From positions 1 through 57,346 of the forward strand of contig NXFV01000941.1 of the NCBI GenBank assembly GCA_002803225.1: DNA of 57,346 nt. Reading direction: 5' to 3'. Made by a program: the position numbers and the translations under genes. Positions 25,501 to 35,396 of the stretch are shown in pieces; positions within the stretch are counted from its first letter, which is position 1, and every line of letters begins with the position of its first letter. Source of the DNA: Gamarada debralockiae. Its lineage: Eukaryota > Ascomycota > Leotiomycetes > Helotiales > Hyphodiscaceae. The notes below the pieces were generated by a model. That model saw only the letters and a list, made by a program, of their open reading frames with translations. It was not told where the DNA came from and made no database searches.

Positions 25501-27349
25501 TTGTCGAGACTTCTGATACGGCTTTGGAATGTCAGGTCAGATCGAAGTAGTAGCTCGCGTCCCATCCGAGGCCACTGCGCGCCTTGACCGGTAAAGACGA
25601 ACACAAGATGAGGCGGTGGATTGGTAGCTCTTCTGCCTTGAGATACAATACTAGGCCGATCTGTGCTGGCAACCATGAAAGCGCGGTGAGAGAGATGCTC
25701 CCTTTTGTTTGCAAGCGTGTACGCAAGGTCTTCGAGATTGTCCGGAACCTTGCTGACCCAATCCTGGAAGTTAACTATCACATTCTTCAAGGACGCAGCC
25801 GAGTTGGCCGACAACAATAACAATTGTGGGTTGGCTGAGCATGGGCCTGTAGAGGGAGTAAGAACATTGAAACTGTGAGCTGAATCGAGGATAACGTGGG
25901 CGTTGGTGCCACCAATGCCAAATGAGTTCACGCTGACCCGCTCAAGACAGGACTCAGGCCAAGGCACTGGTTCCAAGGGAACAACCAATCTGCTGTCGAG
26001 AAACGGAATCTTAGGATTTGGGCTCGAGAATTTGATGTTGGGTGGGATGGTACGATTCTGCAATGAAAGAACGGCCTTCATCAGGGATGTGAGACCTGAA
26101 GCGCCTTCAGAATGGCCTAAATTAGGTTTGACCGATCCGATGTAGACTCCGGAGTCTCCGAAAACTCGAGCCACCGCATTGGCTTCGATTGGGTCGCCGA
26201 TTGGGGTGCCGGTCCCGTGACATTCCACGAAAGCTGTTTTCGAGAAATCCGTTATATTCGCCGCTTTGTACGCTTGTCTGATCATGACCTCCTGGCTTTC
26301 GGTACTGGGATGTGCAATACCTGGCGTTTTCCCATCGCTGTTGGACACTGCAACAAGTCAACAACACGCTTTTCGTCAAGAGCAACAGGCCTATTGAAGA
26401 TACTTACTGGTGGACCTAATTACAGCACGGATGGGATTTCCGTCTCGTATTGCAGCGTCCAGTGGCTTGATGTACACGGCAGTGATAGCTTCACCTCTAG
26501 CGTATCCATCCGCATCTGCTGAAAAGGTCTTGCATGAACCTTCTGGGGATAGCACTCCTTTTTCAGTCATGAAGGCTGTCATTCCTGGTGCAATGATCAA
26601 GTTGGCGCCACCAACGATTGCCGCATCGCAGTCTCCCCTTTGAATGGCTAGGCAAGACTCATGAAGACCAACAAGAGCAGATGAACAGGCAGTACGAATA
26701 GTCATACTGGACAAGTTAGCTCATGAATTCCATTGGCCTCTTGCTACACATACCTTGGTCCGCGCAAGTCCATCTCGTAAGAGATCCTGCTGGACAGCAT
26801 AAAGTCACTATATCCATCGACTCTGTTGATTCCAGATTGTTGATGGTCCCTGTTCTGCATCTCCAACCAATCCTCACCATAGCTACCCATATAGCATCCA
26901 ATAAGACCTCCCTTGAAGCCGACTTCTCCAGCATCGTCGAAACACTCTCTCACTACTTCCAGCATCCGTCGTTGCTGGGGATCCGCAAACTCAAGTTCGG
27001 CTCGACTGAGTGAGAAGCGTGACGTATCGAGAGTACCCAGCTTCACACTGTCGTCGAGAAAATAGCCATACTCTGTTGCTATTGTTCCTGGGAGCCCAGA
27101 GTCAGAGTGGAAAGCTGTAATGTTATAGCGGGACTCTGGCACGCGTCCTCGCGCATCGCCTTTAGCCAGCAGGAAATCCCATAGCTGTTGTGGACTTTTC
27201 AAGCCACCAGGCAGACGAAGTGCCATGCCACAGATTGCTATGGGGAAACCTGCCGCAGGCTTGGCTGGGTCCCCTTTGGGAGTTGTCCCATTGGGCTGAG
27301 ATATTGGCTCGGACAAGCCGCCGCGAGTTTCGTTCTCTTGTGTGTGCAT
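19559..27349 (-). CDS. Highly reducing polyketide synthase 2, complete
   Basis: Complete HR-PKS of roughly 2,450-2,500 residues. Order from the ATG at 27349: KS ([13 protein letters not shown]; Cys in [12 protein letters not shown] near 26686; [12 protein letters not shown] near 26222; [12 protein letters not shown]), AT ([24 protein letters not shown] near 25325), DH (His in [10 protein letters not shown] near 24410; [10 protein letters not shown] near 23900), cMT ([13 protein letters not shown] near 23130), ER ([11 protein letters not shown] near 21480), KR ([16 protein letters not shown] near 20795; Tyr in [10 protein letters not shown] near 20380) and ACP ([14 protein letters not shown] near 19700). 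It ends just after the ACP with no thioesterase or reductase, so release must be done in trans. About 6 introns, each in frame; no lesions. The start is divergent from the oxoamine synthase at 29927, the obvious candidate for release. Confidence 0.96.
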
Positions 27350-28282
27350 TTCGACTTAGCAGTGAGGTCTTATTGCATGGAAAGGTAAGAAAGAGACATC
27401 TGTCACTTCGATACGTTATTTTTCACACTGCGCAATCTAGCCGTTTAATTGCTTACGATCATCTTCTTTTAATGCATCCCCAATGCGGCACACGGAGGCG
27501 ATTAAAACATTGTACCATATGTCAGATATTGTTATATTCTGAGCAGATTATTGCCTTTGGCTCTGTTCAGCGTATCGGCCCTTATCGGATCTCCTCCTTC
27601 TGGCTAGCTCTCTTTGAGTCGTAATACAGCCACCTAATTCAACCCCACTTTCAACCCTTTGATTATTGGCAATAACCTCTATTATTACGTTCTATTGGCA
27701 ATAGCTCTACAGAGGTCGCAGCCGTAAGTCTTGCAACGACGGGGTAATTACCAAGCAACGTTTCAGTGCAGTGTAGATTGGCCTGATTAAGCTACCAATC
27801 AGTAGATTAGGGTAGTAAGGTAGTAGTGTAGCAGTGTACTTAACTAGTCACCTAAGGTATGTAACGTGGAGACTGGAAGTAGGCAATTGCTTCGAGGTGA
27901 TTGATTGACGTTTGGTTCAAGCACCATTTTGCGGGTACCAACAATTGGGGCTACATCCACTTCCTGCATGGCCCGAGCCTTGCCGCAGCGCGCCGCGCCC
28001 TCGCGGTGCCACCTTCCAACAGCAGCGCTCACCCTGATCGTTGCAAGACTTGTGGCCGTGACTCCGTAATTGTACACGCAATACACGTGCGCTCCTGTAT
28101 TCCACATCTCTTTATATATAGTCTAGCTAGAATCCTTATTTTACAGAATAAGAGCACTTTTCTACCTGATTGATTATCCACGTTTTTCATGTCGAATAGC
28201 TCTCCCTGCCTGAAAAAGCGCGACAGGCTCTAATCCACTGAATAGATGGTTAAATGCATACATGCTGTGTACTCACTGCGCA

Positions 28283-28584
28283 GGTTTCTGCCGTTGGTTT
28301 GAATAACGTAAATAGTGGTGTAACGTAGGTAGTGGCGTAACGCGGGTAGTGGCGTAACGCGGGTAGTAGCGTAACGCGGGTAGTGGCGTAACGCGGGTAG
28401 TAGCGTAACGCGGGTAGTAGCCTAACGCGGGGAGTTACCTTCCCACCAGAATTTATATGCGAAGGTACTTAGAGAAGTGGGAAGGTACCTCGCCGCGTTA
28501 CGCCACTACCCGCGTTACGCCACTACCCGTGTTACGCCACTACCCGCGTTACGCCACGACTTACGTTATTCAGCTACAGAAACC
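28283..28584. mobile_element. 302-bp foldback element with 17-bp subterminal tandem repeats
   Basis: The left arm has seven full units of TAACGCGGGTAGTRGCG (28304-28422) plus a partial unit; the right arm has four inverted units (28501-28568). Outer ends GGTTTCTG (28283) and CAGAAACC (to 28584) pair, the next inner sequence AATAACGTA pairs with TACGTTATT, and the centre has a smaller inverted pair (TTACCTTCCCAC and GTGGGAAGGTAC). The whole can fold into a long hairpin. No clear target duplication was found and no protein is encoded. Confidence 0.85.
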
Positions 28585-28998
28585 CCGCTAAGTGTTGGTC
28601 AACTTTTGCCTCAATCATTTCCTGCATTAGCCCCCAATTTGAGGGCATAAAAGCCTCTGCAATAAGGCAGAAGTGCGCATATGAGTATGAGATTAATGAC
28701 AGGGTCAACCTGTCTCGTTAAAACTCCAGAAACAATAGAAAGGGAACGTAAGCCACGCCTTCCTCCTGTATCAAAGGATCCATGATTAAAAAAAATTTGG
28801 TCGTGGAGATGATGAGTCCGGAGGCAAAACACCCCATCATTGCCCCAAATAGCGGCCAGGTGATCCTGCGAGTAGATAGGATCAAACTTCTTGTGCGATG
28901 CAGCAGGGAAGAATGCAATATCGAGGATTCGAAGAGAGACCAGTCTGCGCTGATTAAATTGTGGGTCTTCTGATTATCTGACGCTGGCCTGAACTCTA

Positions 28999-29171
28999 CA
29001 GTAGAACCTCTCTATAAGCATCCTGTAGATAAGCATACCTGACCAATAAGCATGCGCCCCTCGGTCCCAAGCAAAATTTAGTGTGTTATATGTCCCTGGG
29101 TATAAGCATAACCTGACTTATAAGCATGCAATCCTTGGTCCCGAGCGTATGCTCATAGAGAGGTTCTACTG
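28999..29171. mobile_element. 173-bp pogo-like MITE
   Basis: Terminal inverted repeats of about 23 bp begin CAGTAGAACCTCTCTAT (28999-29021 and 29149-29171) and are flanked by TA on both sides (28997-28998 and 29172-29173). The terminal sequence resembles pogo/Tc1-mariner ends. Inside, an ATAAGCAT-CCTGAC-ATAAGCATGC pattern followed by GGTCCC(A/G)AGC is repeated twice. Confidence 0.82.
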
Positions 29172-29926
29172 TACTTGTTAGCTAATATTGTGCCGCTGGT
29201 CTCGTGGCTTGCATACGATTTGCATTAAATGCGTTCAGTCCTCGGTCGTGGATCTGAAGAAGGTTACCTGGGCTAAAGTATCACATTCGGAGTTACTATG
29301 AGAAATAGGCATCGTCTGATAATATGCTTTGCGTTCAACTAGTTGAGAAGCGACATACAGGACACAGTTGTGGGTTGGGCTTCATGTGGCTTGCGCTCGG
29401 TTTTGACGGACTTCTGTTGACATACCTAATGAAGCGTGATCCTTCCCACGTCCCAACTACTAAGAACTCATCTCACCCGTTCCGTTGTACAGACTTGGTT
29501 AATCGATCGTATCGCCTGTAAGATGCCGGGATGGTACTGGGATGAGCAGGGTTCAGTTAATCCTAGCGTGCTTGTGATCCTTTCTGGTAATTTTGTACTA
29601 GAAAAAGAAGGTTAGACGTTTCTAACGCCTGTCAGTTTGGAGATTGAAGGACCTAGAGCTGCCTGTCAACGTTAATTCCTGGACTCGTGGTTCGAGAGAT
29701 TGCAAGCAATCTGCCGGGGTTGATGAGCTCAATCAATTGACCTGGCATGGGCTGACGGGCCGCCCGCGGTTTACGTACAAAAATCCTGCCTATGTAACTA
29801 CGCTTTGTGCCGGGGGGACATAGTATGTACTCCTATTTGAGGCCAGCAACAAGGTATATGTGTATATGTTGTTGTGACAGATGTTGACAGACAACGCACT
29901 CATCTCACTTCTCATCAATTCCCATC

Positions 29927-31447
29927 ATGTCTTCTACGTTCGTTGCAGAATGGGCTAAGGCACAGCAGCCGAAAGGTCCCAGCATGAAGAATGCTCCTGT
30001 ATTTTATCGTAACCTGGAAGAAGAACTTGATGTCAAGAGGGCACAACATAGTTGCGTAATGCTGCACACGAAAGATCATGTCACGGACTTCTCATCATGC
30101 GACACACTCTCTCTTGGTTCGTCAGGTTCCTCGAGGATAACTTTCCTGGACGAGCTAGCCGAAAACCCGAACTTTCATCTGAGTAGCCACGGATCGCGAC
30201 TCATAGATGGCAATACGAAGTATCTGGAAACCCTTGAAAAAGAGCTTGCTGAGTTCCATGGCGCCGACTCGGCACTGATCGTCCATACGGGAAGTTTGGG
30301 CAACGGTGCAATTTTTGCAGCTGTACCGCTCCCTGGAGATGTGATTATTTACGATGAGCTCATCCATGCAAGCGTGCATGATGGAATGAAGGATAGTCTA
30401 GTCCTATACAAAAGGTCGTTCCGCCACAACGACCCAGACTCCTTGTCGGATGCTTTGGTTGCTGTTCACGATTCTCAGCCCCAGATACGCAATGGATCGC
30501 GCACCGTTCTTATCTCTGTTGAGTCGGTCTACAGCATGGAAGGAGATGTGTGCCCTCTCAGAGAGCTCATTGAGGTGACCAAGGAGATATTTCCAAACGG
30601 CAATGCTCAATTCATTGTTGATGAAGCTCATAGCGGCGGGGTCATTGGCCCCAATGGCAGAGGTCTTGTTTCTGCTCTGGGTCTCGAAAATGAAGTGGCA
30701 ATTCGACTTCATACCATGGGGAAGGCCTGGTCTGCGTCTGGTGGTAAGACTCATCTTTTTGCAGAACATTGTTGGAAGGTGATTGACGCTTTCATTAGGC
30801 TTGATATTGTCCAACATGACTGTTCGCACGATGTTGTTGAACCACTCAAGAACGATCTTGTTCTCAGCTGCTCCTCCTTTTCCTGTACTAGCTTCTATCA
30901 GAGCGACATATAAGCTCATGAGTTCTGGTCAGACACAACAGGTGACCTTGCTCCTCTCGCCCATTAACCCAGATGGAAAGTACTGACGCGCATACGGCAT
31001 CAGGCTCAAGAAAAGGTTCAGAATGTGGTAAAACTATTCTTGGAAAAAGTGACATCTATTCCTGTCTGGGATCGAGCCGAGAGCATTGGACTTCTCCGCA
31101 TTCCTCTTTATGCGGAAGGCTGGGGATCGCTGCCCTTTGTGACACAAATTCTTCCAATCTGGACACGTCCCAGGCACAGCTTCTATCTTGCTATTCATCT
31201 GCAGATGTTTGGATTCTCGGCTTACCCGATCGACTTTCCTGTTGTTCCTAAGGGAACAGAGAGAGTAAGACTCATGTTCCATGCCGCAAACACGGCTGAG
31301 GAGGTGGAGGCATTGGTCGCGAGTATCGGGGTCTGGGCTGAAGAAATGCTGGAAATTGAGAAAGGAGGTGATGGGGTCAGACTGCCAACCGCTGCACGTC
31401 AAGCATTCGCCTTAATGGCGAAGGAGGGGCTAAGTAAATCTGCTTAA
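29927..31447 (+). CDS. PLP-dependent alpha-oxoamine synthase (AONS/Fum8-like)
   Basis: 467-residue fold-type I PLP enzyme of the alpha-oxoamine synthase family, which condenses an acyl thioester with an amino acid and releases CO2. Exons 29927-30743, 30799-30941 and 31004-31447 join in frame through GT-AG introns of 55 and 62 b. Motifs: LSLGSSGSSRITF, HGSRLIDGNTKYLETLEKEL, the VESVYSMEGDVCPLREL block, the DEAHSGGVIGPNGRG block with the PLP-ring Asp and His, and TMGKAWSASGG with the Schiff-base Lys. No signal peptide or N-terminal membrane anchor, unlike serine palmitoyltransferase. Divergent from PKS 2, which lacks a release domain. Inferred role: off-loading the PKS 2 chain as an amino-ketone, as proposed for FUM8. 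The amino-acid substrate is unknown. A standalone biotin-type AONS is less likely given the position. Confidence 0.9.
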
Positions 31448-32345
31448 TACATCGCGGTCGTCGCAAGTGTTTCGCAGAGCTCCTCCTTCCCATGGTTCTG
31501 TTTCCTCGCTTAGCAGGTTTCCGTTCGATTGCCGAAGTCAAAAGGGGGTAAAAGGGGGTACAGTGGAGGCTGATCTTAACGAATGTGAACGAGAAAGCCA
31601 GATCTCCGTTATCTTCTATCACGAGTTTTCTGGTTTACAAGACTTATATTTCTGTGCATTGATCAGTGCTATACAATTGGTGCACGGTTACTCGTAATGC
31701 ATGGCTAGATACCTCCTATAGACCGAAAGTAAACCCCCCCCCCCCCCACCCGAGGACCGGCTTGTGCAAGACTTACTAAATACAACACCAAGAGCTCAGA
31801 CCACAATACCGGTATTATTGGCCGGCAATACCCCCCGTCTAGCCCGTATACTTCATGCATGGTTTTATTTCATCATACGAGGTAACACATCTTCTGCAGA
31901 GGGAGCCGGTGAACCGCGAAGGGGATCTAGCCCCAGGACAGAGCATATCATAAGAGGAAGGTGTGGGGATTGATAGATAAGATACCCCTGGAGATTCGGA
32001 CCGAGACAGAACCGCATGTTATTTAGGCGAGAATGTAGACTGCGAAATTCCGATGCAAGGTTGTTGTTCTATGGTGTGGCACAGGGTTGGTTCGGATGGG
32101 ATATAACACTGCAAATTCGTGATACATTCTCGGCATGAAGATCTCCCGCCGGTACGAAGAACAAATTGAAAAGTAGCCGCTGTTCGTCCAAGCTTCCTCG
32201 CCCAAATTCAATAGATTGCGCAGTAAAAACAATTTGTCCTTCGTGCATCCCTCTTTTGCTATAAGTCTTGATTCAACTTTAACTTTTGGCTCGATCATTT
32301 TGCCCGCTCTCGACGAGCCTATCCACCACTTCGCGCACACCGGAA
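31448..32345. other. Intergenic, with a 14-C homopolymer
   Basis: No supported gene. A run of 14 C lies at 31734-31747, unusual in this sequence. It should contain the 3' end of the oxoamine synthase transcript and the promoter of the MFS gene at 32346. Confidence 0.5.
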
Positions 32346-34097
32346 ATGGCTGCTCAAGAAGATCAAATCACGACGATAACTAGATCCGTGGACCCCAGCT
32401 TCGAACCTGCCGTGCCTTCGTCAGGGTCTTCCAACAACATTCAGGATGACGAGAAACTGGCAGGAGACGCTGTCGATGCTGTCGATGCCGTCTCTGAGAA
32501 GAATGCTTATATACCAGCAGTTGAAGCATCTATTTCAACTACGACCAAAAAGCCACTCTCCTTCTACCTTGCGTTCTCATCCCTCCTTATCATGGTCTTC
32601 ATTGTCTCTCTCGACACCACCACACTCGCCGTTGCATTACCCATAGTTGCTCGCGAGCTCGGCGGCACCACCTTGGAGGCATTCTGGGCCAACATATGTT
32701 TCATGCTCGCCGTCGTCGTCATGCAACCTCTCTATATGAGTACATCCGACGTCCTCGGTCGCAAAATCCCCCTCTACACAGCATACCTCCTCTTCTTCGT
32801 CGGATCACTGGTCTTTGCCTTGGCACCAAGTATGCCTATTGTCATCCTCGGACGGACTCTCCAAGGTCTGGGAGGCAGTGGTCTCGACGTCCTCAACGAG
32901 ATCATAACAGCTGATATGACATCCTTGAAAGAACGTCCCCTTTACCTCGGGATAATGGCCATCCCGATGGCGGCTGGGGGGATGTTAGGACCGTTTGTGG
33001 GCGCATTACTTAGTCAATACGCCTCTTGGAGGTGGATTGGATGGATCAACCTACCCTTGACTGCTTTGGGGTTCTTGTTGACAGTACTCTTTCTCAAGTT
33101 GCGACCTTTGCAAGGCACTTTCTTCTCAAAGGTTTGGCGTTTGGACTTCATTGGTCTGTCACTCTTTACGATTGGATGTGCTGCTTTCGTATTGCCTCTC
33201 AGTTGGGCTGGATCCATGTACGCCTGGAGCTCGTGGAGAACATTGCTTCCTTTACTCATAGGAATTCTTGTCCTTGTTATCTTCGGCATATACGAGCGAA
33301 AACCTGAGCATCCGGTCCTAGTCTACCGATTGTTTGGGAACAGGACAGCTGTTACATCTTTACTTGGCGCCTTCATCCACGGAATGATTGTGTACAACCT
33401 CAACATGTACCTTCCACCTTTTTTCCAAGCCGTCTTTTTGGAAACTCCCATCCAGTCTGCCGTCACCATGCTACCAATGAATGTCATATCCCTGGTCTTC
33501 GCTGGTCTGTCACCAGCTGTTGTGGATTACTTGCGCAAGTATCTTTGGAATATCTGGTTCGGCTGGGCATGCATGGCAGTAGGTGTATGGCTGCTCTCGC
33601 TCATCGGCCATGATGCATCTGTCGCGTTCCGGGACAGCATACCGGTGGTGGGCGCTGCCGGTATGGGTATCTTGTTCACGGTTCTGATTTTACCCATGCA
33701 GGCCAGTGTGTCAAATGTGGATGACACAGGACTTGCCGTCGGCCTTTTGGTGTTTTTTCGTCTACTTGGGGCCCTCATCGGTTTGGCGCTGGGGTCAACC
33801 ATTTTCAGCAGTGTCTTCGGAAAGAATGTAAAGGATCTAGGTATACTACCAAGCAGCTTGGCTGAACTTGGGAACAGCAGCGAAGCCATCAGCTTCATTC
33901 CGAAGTTGAGGGACCTCCAGTCTGATATCTCGTCTGAGATTTTGGTAAAGATTATTGCCGTGTATCATGATTCATTTCGGACAATCTGGCTAGTCATGGT
34001 TGGATTTGCTTGTGTTGGTTTTATCCTTTCGCTCTTTACAAAAGAAGTTTCGATCGAGAGTGAAGAGCTTGGGAGACAGCGTTTCGAGGATCCATAA
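32346..34097 (+). CDS. MFS drug:H+ antiporter, DHA2 (14-TM) family
   Basis: 583-residue single-exon transporter, intact. The first real ATG in frame (32346) follows the sequence CGGAA. A polar N-terminus of about 75 residues precedes TM1 (LLIMVFIVSLDTTTLAVALP, with the family's D-T-T-x-x-x-x-A-L-P motif). Then DVLGRKIPLYTAYLLFF (loop 2-3 motif A), GRTLQGLGGSGLDVLNEII (motif B-like) and AAGGMLGPFVGALLSQYASW (motif C), followed by further helices to LSLFTKEV. It is the only intact pump in the window, so it is the likely exporter for the adjacent PKS 2/oxoamine-synthase product, and perhaps also serves PKS 1, whose own pump is dead. Substrate unknown. Confidence 0.92.
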   Translation: MAAQEDQITTITRSVDPSFEPAVPSSGSSNNIQDDEKLAGDAVDAVDAVSEKNAYIPAVEASISTTTKKPLSFYLAFSSLLIMVFIVSLDTTTLAVALPIVARELGGTTLEAFWANICFMLAVVVMQPLYMSTSDVLGRKIPLYTAYLLFFVGSLVFALAPSMPIVILGRTLQGLGGSGLDVLNEIITADMTSLKERPLYLGIMAIPMAAGGMLGPFVGALLSQYASWRWIGWINLPLTALGFLLTVLFLKLRPLQGTFFSKVWRLDFIGLSLFTIGCAAFVLPLSWAGSMYAWSSWRTLLPLLIGILVLVIFGIYERKPEHPVLVYRLFGNRTAVTSLLGAFIHGMIVYNLNMYLPPFFQAVFLETPIQSAVTMLPMNVISLVFAGLSPAVVDYLRKYLWNIWFGWACMAVGVWLLSLIGHDASVAFRDSIPVVGAAGMGILFTVLILPMQASVSNVDDTGLAVGLLVFFRLLGALIGLALGSTIFSSVFGKNVKDLGILPSSLAELGNSSEAISFIPKLRDLQSDISSEILVKIIAVYHDSFRTIWLVMVGFACVGFILSLFTKEVSIESEELGRQRFEDP

Positions 34098-35396
34098 TGA
34101 ATTTGCAAGGAATGCCTGTCGTGCTAGACTAGATAGTACTATGGCTTCTGCCTAACATATTTCTAATAGCGACGTATATCCTTCTAGTGGCAGAGGGATT
34201 GGGCCTCTCTTTCTAACCTTGCCTTTAACTTCTGTTTCTATGTAAACTTGACTCTTTCTAAGATATCAGAATCCTCTATTGACCTTTTCCGCCGTTTCCT
34301 TTCCTTTAGAGCTATATGTACAATATCTTCCTCCTGCTTGTGACAAGAGAAGATATAATAGCCCTGTAGCTCCTTGAGTTGACTCTCGTGGGTCAAGCCT
34401 AGCTTAACTACTACCTGTGAGGGAGGAGTTGTGTGGTCGAGATATAGTACATAGTAGTCTTGCATGTCGTAGTTTCGAGGTGGGAGGTTCAAAGTAGTTG
34501 CAAAATACACCCTAGACTAACGAGGCTAAGGAGAGAGTGTAATCTCATTTCGTGAATAGGATATTGAGACTGTTTCTCTGATTTCCAGCCTTAATCTATT
34601 CCCAAAGCCGCAGAGATTTTAAACGGTAAGTATTAAAGGCAGCGCATTGATGAGTCGTTCAATGTTGTCAGCGTTATTGTCGAATCAGACGATATTGTGT
34701 GGTAAAAACTTGTATGTATTGAGATCTCTAAGGAAGGAAAATTGGAGGGTTGCCAGAACCCGAGATATGCGTACACAACTGTTGCCATAGCAACCAGCTC
34801 ATCTGACAGTTATCGAGGTGGTTGTGCAACAGCGGGTTGCCGATGAATTCGTAAGTTTATAGATAAGATACTGTAAAGGGTATATCTTTTTCCGAAGAAA
34901 AAAGCGCAAAATTTTGCATAAGATATTATGTTATCTGCCAATTTCTACGGTAATACATCACCCTTTTAACTACTGCCTAACTTGTACCTGTTGCTCTACG
35001 GGGTCATTACCGTGTCAATACAATCTCGGAATTACAACCATGATGTTAGATAGTATCTAAGGCTGTTTCTAAGCGATAATAATAACTTAGTTACTCCCAG
35101 TATTAATAATAATACAATAATTGAATGCTATAGTAAAATAAATTTAACATTATTGCTGTTGGACCGTTTTGGTATGGTCAGTTTATGTATCACGTGACAT
35201 ATTCACATGTGATATATGCCTTTTTGCCCAGCGCTAGCGCTACGTAGTAAAGGTTATTGAGTCGTAGAATACTAACATCGTCAAAGTAATGAGGCAAACA
35301 ATACTCTGATCACGATCAAGCGATGATGGAAATAGTGACTGAAGAATATCGCGATGCGAGACGAGAGGAGACGCAAGCGATTATATTTGCATTTTT
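34098..35396. other. AT-rich intergenic
   Basis: No confident gene. One minus ORF (34238-34510, 90 codons) reads like protein but matches nothing I know. The remainder is AT-rich. Confidence 0.45.

Larger units (their letters stand above)
27350..29926. promoter_or_regulatory. Divergent promoter region of PKS 2 and oxoamine synthase
   Basis: A 2.6-kb interval between two divergent genes with no supported ORF. It contains the foldback element at 28283-28584 and the pogo-like MITE at 28999-29171, which together take up nearly a fifth of it. The untouched parts next to each start codon are the likely core promoters. Confidence 0.55.

Noticed and set aside
25086..25820. Plus-strand ORFs inside PKS 2
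   Set aside because: They are shadows of the PKS 2 coding strand.
28304..28568. Regular 17-bp repeats resembling a CRISPR or satellite array
   Set aside because: Units are directly adjacent without spacers, are inverted in the second arm, and the genome is fungal; a foldback element explains them.
34238..34510. 90-codon minus ORF downstream of the MFS gene
   Set aside because: Protein-like composition but no family, no neighbours in an operon-like arrangement and no splice support.
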